This document shows, piece by piece, positions 26,625 through 34,436 of a DNA stretch of 64,000 nucleotides. This DNA comes from Segatella hominis (GTDB taxonomy: Bacteria > Bacteroidota > Bacteroidia > Bacteroidales > Bacteroidaceae). Position 1 is the stretch's first letter, and each line of letters opens with the position of its first letter. The notes under the pieces were generated by a model that saw only the letters and a program-made list of their open reading frames with translations, did no database searches and was not told where the DNA came from. The translations under genes and the position numbers were made by a program. Location: positions 2,563,501-2,627,500 of the forward strand of contig NZ_CP137559.1 in assembly GCF_019249725.2 (NCBI RefSeq), written 5' to 3'.

Positions 26625-28433
26625 TTACTCGGAGAGAGCCAGGCGAAGCCCGAGGTCATTGCCACGGTAAAACGGAGTGATGCTGCCACGGTACGACAAA
26701 CGGCAGCCCCACGCAAAGTCGTACCAGCTACCACCACGGACCACACGGCCCGACCCACTATCGGCACCCGTAGGATTCGTCTGAGAAGAACTCGAATAAG
26801 AACCATACCAATCCGAACACCATTCATATACATTTCCACTCATATCATAGATACCCAACTCATTAGCTTGCTTCGTACCTACAGGATGAGGCTTGCTACC
26901 ACTATTTCCATCATACCAAGCAACATCAGAGATGTTTGAGTTTCCACTGTACTGATACCCCCTACTCTTCTTGCCACCATGAGCAGCATACTCCCATTCT
27001 GCCTCAGTAGGCAAGCGGAACTTTCTGCCTGTCAAGCTATTCAACTTGGAAATGAACTCCTGGCAATCGTTCCAACTCACCATTTCTACAGGAAGATTAT
27101 CACCCTTGTATTCAGAAGGATTACTGCCCATCACCGCTTCCCATAAAGCCTGGGGAACCTCGTACATACCCATATAATAATCATTGGTCAAAGTCACTTG
27201 ATGCACAGGCTTCTCGTTATCATAAGGGTCTTTCATCTCAGAGGTTGCTCCCATCATGAACGTTCCAGCCTCAACCTTCACCATATCGATACTGATACCA
27301 TTCTTCACTGGGATGGAAATCGTATTGCTACCAGAAGACATAGATGATGAGGCTGACGAATATCCCAAGGTATTCGATGAGGATGAGGCTACGGCATTGG
27401 ATGCCAGTGTTCCTGTTATGCTCGCAGTCTGACCTTCAGAAATAGAGACGGACTTCCTGTCTGTGGCATAGCCATCCTTTCTTACCTCCACCTGATGGTT
27501 ACCCACGAGCAAGCCGTTGAACACACGAGGACTTTGCCCCAACTTTTTCCCATCCACATAGACATCGGCACCAAAGGGCTTGTAATTCACGGAGAGATTG
27601 CCTTGGATAGCCACCAACTCGCCAAAGGTCACATCCAACTTCTGTTGTTGCGCCAACTGGATGGTCTTCTGTTGGCTGCGATACCCACTCTTCCTTGCCT
27701 CCAACAGGTGCATGCCTTCCTTCAAGCTACCACTCCATGGCGAATTACCTACAGCCTTCTTATCGACATAAAGAGACACGGCAGGGGTAGGACAAGTTAT
27801 CGAGACACTTGCCATCGCTGAAAGCAAGCTGACGCTGATGGGAGTCATATCGCCACTGCTCACCGTAAAAGAACCGCTCTTGCTGATATAACCACCAGCC
27901 TCCACCTTATAAGTATGCGTGCCGTAAGGCAGCATGGCGGAATACTCACCGTCTGAAGAGCTCGGTTGGAGGACACCATCAATAGTCAACATTGCATTCT
28001 TCGGTTGCACGCTGAGCGCATAGAAGTTGCCACCAGCATCGACAGGCTCTGCACCACCAACAGGCTTGGTCAACACCAATACATATGTCTTGTTTTTCTC
28101 CACCTGACTGATGCCATAGTTGGAGAAATCCACCATAATAGGAAGGTAATCCTTGGTCAACACCTTCATCTGCAGTGAGCCATGGGTCATGTAAGCCCAA
28201 GTCTCGTTGCCTTTCTTCACCAAAGGCTTGATGACATTCCCTTCCACATCAAGGATGTCACCCACGAACTGCACCTTGACCAAGGCGCAAGGCTCGTTGT
28301 TCAAGTCCTTGCGTTGCTGCGTCTGGGCACTGATATCCGTTGCGGAAAGAGAGAAAGACTCAACCGATAACTTTTGTGCAAAGGTGCTTAGGCATAACAT
28401 CATGCCAAATATGAGAAATAATATATGTTTCAT
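26625..28433 (-). CDS. DGR target protein 1: secreted three-PEGA protein with diversified C-type-lectin (FGE-like) domain
   Basis: About 602 residues from ATG 28433 (upstream ATG 28448 adds five). Signal peptide ends STFAQ. Then an N-terminal module shared across this locus (about 21-130, with NEPCALVKVQFVGDILD), three PEGA beta-domains (about 145-340: TIDGVLQ, SLYVDKKAVG, DVYVDGKKLG), a Ser-rich linker, and a formylglycine-generating-enzyme-like domain (about 372-602; FMMGATSEMKDPYDNEKPVH, RLPTEAEWEYAA, GNVYEWCSDW). The last 45 codons are VR1. This fold is a known DGR scaffold; sulfatase-activating enzyme activity is unlikely. Expected role: exported ligand binder. Confidence 0.9.
   Translation of the reverse strand: MKHILFLIFGMMLCLSTFAQKLSVESFSLSATDISAQTQQRKDLNNEPCALVKVQFVGDILDVEGNVIKPLVKKGNETWAYMTHGSLQMKVLTKDYLPIMVDFSNYGISQVEKNKTYVLVLTKPVGGAEPVDAGGNFYALSVQPKNAMLTIDGVLQPSSSDGEYSAMLPYGTHTYKVEAGGYISKSGSFTVSSGDMTPISVSLLSAMASVSITCPTPAVSLYVDKKAVGNSPWSGSLKEGMHLLEARKSGYRSQQKTIQLAQQQKLDVTFGELVAIQGNLSVNYKPFGADVYVDGKKLGQSPRVFNGLLVGNHQVEVRKDGYATDRKSVSISEGQTASITGTLASNAVASSSSNTLGYSSASSSMSSGSNTISIPVKNGISIDMVKVEAGTFMMGATSEMKDPYDNEKPVHQVTLTNDYYMGMYEVPQALWEAVMGSNPSEYKGDNLPVEMVSWNDCQEFISKLNSLTGRKFRLPTEAEWEYAAHGGKKSRGYQYSGNSNISDVAWYDGNSGSKPHPVGTKQANELGIYDMSGNVYEWCSDWYGSYSSSSQTNPTGADSGSGRVVRGGSWYDFAWGCRLSYRGSITPFYRGNDLGLRLALSE
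26631..26765 (-). repeat. VR1, variable repeat of the DGR
   Basis: 135 bp aligning without gaps to the TR at 28632-28766. By hand alignment I count 22 differences, 21 at template adenines; the exception is the G of a GAT codon that reads TTT here. Examples: template AAC codons read GTC, TAC, GAC, GGC, AGC and ATC, and AGG reads TGG. Confidence 0.95.
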
Positions 28434-28448
28434 CTTTTCTATAAACAC

Positions 28449-28631
28449 TGGGTTATATCATTTAATTATCTTAAAGAGACGGTTCTTCGATAAACTTCTT
28501 ACACTACTAAACATCATATATCTGCCACCAGACAGCGGTTTCGAATGCCATGTACATTCTGAATGAGAGCCTGTTTACGACATCTTTACAACAGAGAGTC
28601 CACTCTATATTTTTACAGTTGCCCTAAGCTA
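28449..28631. other. Region between target gene 1 and TR, with inverted VR-flank block
   Basis: No gene. ACGACATCTTTACA at 28577-28590 and GCCCTAAGCT at 28621-28630 are the two conserved blocks found downstream of VR5, but in inverted order and orientation. A small hairpin AGAGTGGACTCT lies between them on the minus strand. Confidence 0.6.
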
Positions 28632-28766
28632 GGAGAGAGCCAGGCGAAGCCCGAGGTTATTGTTACGGTTATCTGGAGTGTTGTTGTTACGGTACGACAA
28701 ACGGCAGTTCCTCGCATTGTTGTTCCAGCTATCACCACGGTTCACACGGCTCGACCCACTATCGGC
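28632..28766 (-). repeat. DGR template repeat (TR)
   Basis: 135 bp, non-coding template. Read in the VR frame it gives RVNRGDSWNNNARNCRLSY, then RNNNTPDNRNNNLG, with 12 Asn AAY codons clustered exactly where the VR proteins vary. It ends CTCTCTCC then TAG, whereas VRs continue GAGTAACG. It starts 14 bp after the RT stop. In known DGRs the TR transcript is copied into cDNA with errors at A and replaces the VR. Confidence 0.96.
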
Positions 28767-28780
28767 TTTCACCCATTGTC

Positions 28781-29200
28781 TCAAATAAGACAAGCCTTCC
28801 TGAAAATCCAAGATTCAGCGTGTTTCACAAAAGCGACCAAAGGAAGCAAATGCTCATGAAACGTTTGCTCATCCCATAATTGCGCGTCAAACAATTTTCC
28901 ATATAGCTGCAACTTCTTACGATAGCACCGTTTGCTTCTTCCCGACAACTCACATCTATACGGTTTGACCTTGTAACCCAAAAAGTTCTGTCCATCTTTT
29001 GTTGCCCTAAATATCGGAGGCTTTAGCCTAAGTTCTAATTGTTTTTCAGCATATTCCTTCAATCTTTCATATATGAACTTCAGTTTGTCTTTGTCATCGG
29101 CAATGAGCAACATATCATCCATATACCTTATATATAGGTACTTTCAACACCTCCTTCACATATCAGCTATTCGTTCTATCAGATTACCCACTCGTTTCAT
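28781..29200 (-). pseudogene. DGR reverse transcriptase with internal deletion
   Basis: The start at 29200 overlaps the HRDC stop by 17 bp and encodes MKRVGNLIERIADM, a typical DGR-RT N-terminus, then TGA. A second in-frame stop follows, then KYLYIRYMDDMLLIADDKDK and a further ~105 residues to the stop at 28781. An alternative frame at the join reads YVKEVLKVPIY, the residues expected just before YIRYMDD, so a large deletion plus probable loss of one TA from a TA run removed the fingers and most of the palm (motif A Asp and the template-contact motifs). The enzyme should be inactive. Confidence 0.92.
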
Positions 29201-29648
29201 CGGTCTTTTTATTCATTTCGTCAATCATTCTGCTTCCATATTTCTCCACTTTCTTTTTTCCTATGCCAGGAACAGCTTGTATGACTGTCAAACTTAGTTC
29301 CTTCTGCTTGGCAAGTTCTGCCAATTCTGCGTCAGTGAAAATCGCATAAGCAGGCACCGCCTCCTCATCTGCTATTGCTTTCCTCACTTTGCGAAGCCGT
29401 GAGAATGTATTGAAGGCTACCTCATCCAAGACGTCCTTATAGTCAATCTTTACATTCTTATTTTGCAACGATTGACTTGGCTTTGAGTCCAAAAGGTAAG
29501 AGACACAAAAAGTCCATACACTATTGCCATTCTGTACAGCAATTTCTTTGCGAACATCTATTATCTTGTGAGACCGCAAGAAATGGTTTATCTCCTCCGT
29601 TTGCTGCTCATCAGGCGCTAAGGATATTGTAAATATTTTTAATTGCAT
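29184..29648 (-). CDS. HRDC-domain DGR accessory protein
   Basis: 154 residues. The N-terminal ~70 form a mixed domain (SLAPDEQQTEEINHFLRSHK...); the HRDC domain covers about 78-147 with LRKVRKAIADEEAVPAYAIF and a helix-hairpin-helix-like PGIGKKKVEKYG. HRDC proteins are a recognised accessory type in DGR cassettes, where they may take the nucleic-acid role of Avd. It overlaps the RT start, so the two were translationally coupled. The gene itself looks intact. Confidence 0.88.
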   Translation of the reverse strand: MQLKIFTISLAPDEQQTEEINHFLRSHKIIDVRKEIAVQNGNSVWTFCVSYLLDSKPSQSLQNKNVKIDYKDVLDEVAFNTFSRLRKVRKAIADEEAVPAYAIFTDAELAELAKQKELSLTVIQAVPGIGKKKVEKYGSRMIDEMNKKTDETSG

Positions 29649-29858
29649 ATTTTGTTCTTTTCTTTAAAAATTACGCTAAAATCTGCTGAATAGCTTAAAA
29701 TGAGCTATTTATGAGTGTGTTACCTCGATAGAGGTAATGATTTGGCAATAGTCCTAATTTCTGCAATATGCGTAATGTTTGCTGTCAAACAACTCTTTTC
29801 AGGTGCAAATTTAATATAAATTTTCGAGATATAAGCTAAAATACCAAATAAAATTGTG

Positions 29859-29866
29859 TACCTTTG
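29859..29866 (+). promoter_or_regulatory. -7 box of the XRE-hsd operon
   Basis: TACCTTTG 28 bp before the XRE start matches TAnnTTTG; no clear -33 box, as is common for activated promoters. The surrounding 29649-29893 interval holds no gene. Confidence 0.4.
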
Positions 29867-29893
29867 CAGTGGCAAATTCAAAATCAAGATAAA

Positions 29894-30097
29894 ATGAACA
29901 GAATTAAGGAGATTCTTGAACGCAAAGGTGTCAGTCAAACAGATTTGGCACATCGGCTTGGCAAAACATTTAATATGGTAAATCTATACGCTACAAATAA
30001 AGTTCAGCCACCGATACCTATACTGTACAAAATTGCTGAAATTTTGGACGTGGACATTAGAGAGCTTCTTGTTTCAAATAAAATAGATACGCAATGA
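29894..30097 (+). CDS. XRE-family HTH regulator (putative R-M controller)
   Basis: 67 residues from ATG 29894, almost entirely a helix-turn-helix domain (KGVSQTDLAHRLGKTFNMVN; then LYKIAEILDVDIRELL). Its stop overlaps the hsdM start (ATGA at 30094-30097). Small XRE proteins encoded just before R-M genes often act as controller proteins timing methylase and nuclease expression; that role is inferred. An earlier in-frame ATG at 29864 was rejected because it overlaps the promoter. Confidence 0.8.
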   Translation: MNRIKEILERKGVSQTDLAHRLGKTFNMVNLYATNKVQPPIPILYKIAEILDVDIRELLVSNKIDTQ

Positions 30098-32235
30098 AAT
30101 TAACAGACATAATTAAAGGAACAGAATATGACCTAAGTTTGTTCTCCGACAAGCATATTGCAGAGTTAGAGAACCGTATAGTTGAGCGAAAAACAAATGG
30201 GGGGGGTAAATATTATCTCACTTGTTTAGTTCGCAAGAAAGAAATAAAACTGACTCCTGAGGAAGTGGTGCGCCAACTATATTTATTGGTGCTTATAGAG
30301 GATTATGGGTATTCCACATCAAAAATGGAATTGGAATACGAAGTGACTTTTGGACGAGAAAAGAAGCGTGCTGATATTGTTATTTTTGATAAACAAGACA
30401 CAACAGCACCTTTTATTATAGTAGAAGTCAAGAAGCCAAAACTCAAAGACGGCAAGGAACAGCTCAAGAGCTATTGCAATGCTACAGGTGCACCTATTGG
30501 TGTATGGAGCAATGGAAAGAGCATTTCATACTATCATCGAAAAGACCCTAACTATTTTGAGGATTTAAGCAGCATACCTCGTGCCGACCAAAAACTATCA
30601 GACATCATTTCTGAACGTTGGACTATTGATGACCTTATCAAGAAAGACAAGCTTGTCAATGAGCGCAAGTCACTGAAAGACTTGATTCTCGAAATGGAAG
30701 ACGAGGTGCTTGCCAATGCTGGCGTTGATGTCTTTGAGGAGGTGTTCAAATTGATTTTCACCAAACTTTACGATGAAATGGAGAGCGGACGCAAGAAAGA
30801 CCGTAATCTTGTATTCCGTAACTATGGTGACACAGAGGAGGAACTAAGAGACAAACTACAGGATTTGTTCGACCAAGCCAAAGAAAAATGGGCAGGTGTA
30901 TTCTCTGAAGATGCCAAACTGCAATTGGCACCTTCCCATCTGTCTGTATGTGTTGCCTCATTACAAGATGTAAAACTGTTCAATTCTAACCTCGAAGTCG
31001 TTGATGAAGCCTTTGAATATCTTATCTCAAAGAATTCAAAAGGTGAGAAAGGACAATATTTCACGCCTCGCTATGTGATAGATATGTGCGTGAAGATGCT
31101 GAACCCAAAGGAGGATGAAAAGATGATAGATACCGCAGCGGGAAGTTGTGGTTTTCCAGTTCATACAATTTTCCATGTTTGGCAAAATATCTTGGATAGA
31201 AAAGGATTGAAACGTAGCCATCTTTTTACTCTTGAACAGAAACCTGCCGAATGTACAGACTATGTTCAAAACAATGTTTTTGCCATTGATTTTGATGAAA
31301 AGACCGTACGTGTGGCTCGTACCTTGAATCTCATAGCTGGCGATGGGCAAACTAATGTGTTGCATCTCAACACATTGGATTATGAGCGTTGGGAAAGCGA
31401 CTATGTGCAAAGACCGGGGTGGCTTGAAACGTATAGTACAGGTTGGTTTAAATTGCAAAAGTTGAGAGCGGACAAGAAGAGTTATCGTGATTTTACATTT
31501 GACATAGTAATGGCAAATCCTCCTTTTGCAGGCGACATCAAGGAAAGTCGTGTTATATCAAAGTATGATCTTGGAAGAAACATGGCTGTGGAAAAATTAA
31601 AGGCTTGTCCTAAAGGTATTTCTGTAGTACAAAAAGAGCCAACTTTCATAGATGCACTTACTAACGATGGGGAAACTGTATATCAAATGAGTGATGGCAC
31701 ATTCCGCAAAACAAAATTGAAGACACAGGTTAAGATAAGCCGTGATATTCTATTCGTGGAGCGAAACATTGACTTTCTGAAACCAGGTGGAAGAATGGCA
31801 ATTGTTCTGCCACAAGGTCGTTTCAATAATAGCAGCGATAAGGCATTGCGTGAATACATAGCTGACCGTTGTCGGATATTGGCTGTTGTCGGATTACATG
31901 GTAATGTGTTTAAACCCCATACAGGAACAAAGACAAGTGTCTTGTTCGTCCAAAAATGGGATGATGTGTTATGCCCAAGAGTAAAGGACTACAATATTTT
32001 CTTTGCCACAATGCAAGAGCCAAGTAAGGATAATAGTGGTGATAAGATTTACCGAAGCACAACAGACGAGAATGGAAATACTGTTCCACTTCTTGACACA
32101 CATGGGCATCTTGTTGTAAAGCATGATCTATTCAATCATGAAGGTCTTACACAAGATGGCATCGCTGAAGCTTTCGCAGAGTTTGCAAAGAAAGAAAAAC
32201 TCTCTTTTTTCGCAAGTGCCCCTTTGACGAAGTAA
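30094..32235 (+). CDS. hsdM: N6-adenine DNA methyltransferase fused to HsdR_N-type nuclease domain (HsdM)
   Basis: 713 residues. An N-terminal PD-(D/E)XK-like domain (about 45-150) shows KRADIVIFDK and FIIVEVKKPK, giving D...ExK. The methylase domain starts with EKGQYFTPRYVIDMCVKML (about 317), SAM loop DTAAGSCGFPVHTI, and catalytic NPPF in VMANPPFAGDI. A nuclease-methylase chain with a separate S subunit and no HsdR in view recalls type IIB (BcgI-like) systems. A G8 tract at codons 35-37 makes expression phase-variable: both 7G and 9G lead to early stops. Confidence 0.88.
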   Translation: MKLTDIIKGTEYDLSLFSDKHIAELENRIVERKTNGGGKYYLTCLVRKKEIKLTPEEVVRQLYLLVLIEDYGYSTSKMELEYEVTFGREKKRADIVIFDKQDTTAPFIIVEVKKPKLKDGKEQLKSYCNATGAPIGVWSNGKSISYYHRKDPNYFEDLSSIPRADQKLSDIISERWTIDDLIKKDKLVNERKSLKDLILEMEDEVLANAGVDVFEEVFKLIFTKLYDEMESGRKKDRNLVFRNYGDTEEELRDKLQDLFDQAKEKWAGVFSEDAKLQLAPSHLSVCVASLQDVKLFNSNLEVVDEAFEYLISKNSKGEKGQYFTPRYVIDMCVKMLNPKEDEKMIDTAAGSCGFPVHTIFHVWQNILDRKGLKRSHLFTLEQKPAECTDYVQNNVFAIDFDEKTVRVARTLNLIAGDGQTNVLHLNTLDYERWESDYVQRPGWLETYSTGWFKLQKLRADKKSYRDFTFDIVMANPPFAGDIKESRVISKYDLGRNMAVEKLKACPKGISVVQKEPTFIDALTNDGETVYQMSDGTFRKTKLKTQVKISRDILFVERNIDFLKPGGRMAIVLPQGRFNNSSDKALREYIADRCRILAVVGLHGNVFKPHTGTKTSVLFVQKWDDVLCPRVKDYNIFFATMQEPSKDNSGDKIYRSTTDENGNTVPLLDTHGHLVVKHDLFNHEGLTQDGIAEAFAEFAKKEKLSFFASAPLTK
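30199..30206 (+). repeat. G8 tract in hsdM (phase-variation switch)
   Basis: AATGGGGGGGGTAAA: with 8 G the frame reads Asn-Gly-Gly-Gly-Lys. With 9 G the next codon is TAA; with 7 G a TAG follows after seven codons. Slippage would turn the enzyme off. Confidence 0.8.
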
Positions 32236-32246
32236 GATACAAGACT

Positions 32247-34382
32247 TTGTTAGAGGGGCTGGAGATTTGCGAAGTGCCTTTTAGTCGAGTAATTGGAAAC
32301 GATATAGTGAGGATGGAATCTGAATTTTATAATTCAAACACTGTTAGTTACAAAAATACAGTAAAAGCCTCACAAATTATCGATTTCTCTCAATATGGCA
32401 CATCGAAAGAGTTGAATGAAATGGGTGAAGGATACCCTGTCTTGAGATTGAATGAATTTAATTATTCATTCATTTCTCATCCCGACAAATATTGTAGCCT
32501 GTTGGATATTGATGCTTATCATGGGTTACAACTTAAAAAGGATGATGTACTCATTTGTCGAACAAATGGTAATCCTAAATTTGTTGGAAGAAGTGCTATA
32601 GTCCCAAAGGATTATGATTATGCCTTTGCGTCCTATCTGTTTCGCATCCGACCTAATCGAAAGTATATCAATTCTGCCACATTAGTAGCATTTTTGAATT
32701 CAAAATATGGAAGATTGGAAATAGAGAAGTACTCTATGGTTGGTAATCAGGCCAATTTTAGTCCTGCAAAATTCAGGGAAATATCCATACCTGTATTTTC
32801 AAAGGATTTGAATGACAAAATAGAGGACATAACATATAGAGCCTTTCAAAAATTAGAAATGTCTGAAAGTTTATACTCAGAAGCTGCAAATAATATGTTG
32901 GAGTGCTTAGATTTGAATGATTTTACGACAAGTTCAAATTCTTGTAATGTTAAGACTTTGAAAGAGTCTTTTATAGAAACAGGACGTTTGGACGCAGAGT
33001 ACTATCAACCAAAGTATGATGACATACTCCACCATATCCAAGCATACAAATATGGAAGTAAGAATTTGGCAGAAATATGTGATATAAAAGAAGAAAACTT
33101 TACTCCAAAAGATGATACGACATACAAGTATGTAGAGTTAGCAAACATTGGAAAGTATGGAAACATAATAGGCTGTAGCCAACAAAAGGGTGAAGACTTG
33201 CCATCGAGGGCAAGAAGAATCGTAAGCAAGAATGATGTTGTCATTTCATCCTTGGAAGGTTCTTTGGATAGCTGTGCTTTGGTGGAAGAAGATTACGATG
33301 GAGCATTATGCTCCACTGGCTTCTATGTATTGAAATCCAGCGTGCTTAATTCCGAGACATTGCTTGTTTTGTTCAAATCTCCATTGGTAAAGGAACTGAT
33401 GAGGAAGGGATGTTCGGGTACAATCCTTACAGCCATTGGGCGACAAGAATTGGAACGTATCCCAATTCCATTAATCCGACAAGAAATCCAAGAAGAAATT
33501 GCCCAACATGTCCAAAGTAGTATATCTCTTCGCAAAGAATCCCAACAACTACTTGAACATGCTAAGCTCACTGTAGAGGGCGCAATCCAAAATGGGGGGG
33601 GTAAAATAGCATCAGAATATTATGTCCTGCAAGAAAAATCTGCAATGGAACTACATATTGCTATATATGTTTTGTTGCATGAGGTAGGCATTATTTCAAA
33701 TGATGCAAAAGTCAAGGTTAGTAACGTAGTTTGCTCTTGCAAGAAACTGTCAGATAGCTTTCTTGCAAGTGGCAGACTTGATGCAGAATACTATCAGCCG
33801 AAATACGACTTACTTTTTGAGAAGTTAAAAGGTTTCCCGACTGCCACAATCAAAGAGATTGCGACCATACAAAAATCCATAGAACCAGGTAGTGATGCGT
33901 ATCAAGAGGAAGGCATTCCTTTTATAAGAGTAGCGAACCTGTCCAAATTCGGTTTGTCTAATTCTGATGTCAAATTAGACACGACACAATTTGCAGACAC
34001 AATCCGCCCACAAAAGGATACTATATTGTTATCCAAGGATGGAAGTGTGGGTATCGCATACAAAATGGAAGAAACACAAGATGTCATAACTTCAAGTGCT
34101 ATTCTCCACTTGCAGTTAACAACACCGAATGTTTTGCCAGATTATCTGACTTTGGTGCTCAATTCTATAGTAGTGAAGTTGCAAGCAGAACGTGATGCAG
34201 GAGGCTCGATAATACAGCATTGGAAGCCATCGGAAATAGAGCATGTTATTATTCCTATTCTCCCAATGAATGAACAGCAAATGATAGCTAATAAGATTAA
34301 GCAAAGTTTCAAAATGCGAGAAGATGCACAAGACTTATTGCTACAAGCAAAATGCATTATAGAAACTGCCATTGAAAAATAA
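32247..34382 (+). CDS. hsdS: Type I-like specificity subunit with three target-recognition modules (HsdS)
   Basis: 711 residues, versus about 400-450 for ordinary HsdS. Three repeats of a module header are visible: DIVRMESEFYNSNTVSY (about 20), SFIETGRLDAEYYQPKYD (about 237) and SFLASGRLDAEYYQPKYD (about 505), each followed by a target-recognition domain and a coiled helix. It sets the DNA sequence recognised by HsdM. Starts are TTG 32247 (11 bp after hsdM) or ATG about 32313. A G8 tract near codon 450 lies between modules 2 and 3. Confidence 0.85.
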   Translation: MLEGLEICEVPFSRVIGNDIVRMESEFYNSNTVSYKNTVKASQIIDFSQYGTSKELNEMGEGYPVLRLNEFNYSFISHPDKYCSLLDIDAYHGLQLKKDDVLICRTNGNPKFVGRSAIVPKDYDYAFASYLFRIRPNRKYINSATLVAFLNSKYGRLEIEKYSMVGNQANFSPAKFREISIPVFSKDLNDKIEDITYRAFQKLEMSESLYSEAANNMLECLDLNDFTTSSNSCNVKTLKESFIETGRLDAEYYQPKYDDILHHIQAYKYGSKNLAEICDIKEENFTPKDDTTYKYVELANIGKYGNIIGCSQQKGEDLPSRARRIVSKNDVVISSLEGSLDSCALVEEDYDGALCSTGFYVLKSSVLNSETLLVLFKSPLVKELMRKGCSGTILTAIGRQELERIPIPLIRQEIQEEIAQHVQSSISLRKESQQLLEHAKLTVEGAIQNGGGKIASEYYVLQEKSAMELHIAIYVLLHEVGIISNDAKVKVSNVVCSCKKLSDSFLASGRLDAEYYQPKYDLLFEKLKGFPTATIKEIATIQKSIEPGSDAYQEEGIPFIRVANLSKFGLSNSDVKLDTTQFADTIRPQKDTILLSKDGSVGIAYKMEETQDVITSSAILHLQLTTPNVLPDYLTLVLNSIVVKLQAERDAGGSIIQHWKPSEIEHVIIPILPMNEQQMIANKIKQSFKMREDAQDLLLQAKCIIETAIEK
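33594..33601 (+). repeat. G8 tract in hsdS (specificity switch)
   Basis: Same AATGGGGGGGGTAAA context as in hsdM. With 9 G the next codon is TAA; with 7 G it reads GTA AAA TAG. Either change yields a ~450-residue protein with modules 1 and 2 only, which is normal HsdS length. Confidence 0.8.
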
Positions 34383-34386
34383 AGAA

Positions 34387-34436
34387 AGATGCCAAGATAA
34401 TCACTTTTTTAGGGTATTTATCTTGGCATCTTTTTA
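34387..34436 (+). terminator. Terminator between hsdS and the relaxase gene
   Basis: AGATGCCAAGATAA (34387-34400) pairs with TTATCTTGGCATCT (34418-34431), followed by T5. It separates convergent genes and could serve both strands. Confidence 0.75.

Noticed and set aside
28629..28811. 60-codon ORF over the TR
   Set aside because: Its Asn-rich product is the template repeat read in the VR frame; it has no start signal of its own and overlaps the RT end.
29720..29953. 77-codon minus-strand ORF before HRDC
   Set aside because: Overlaps the XRE gene and its promoter on the other strand and shows no domain pattern.
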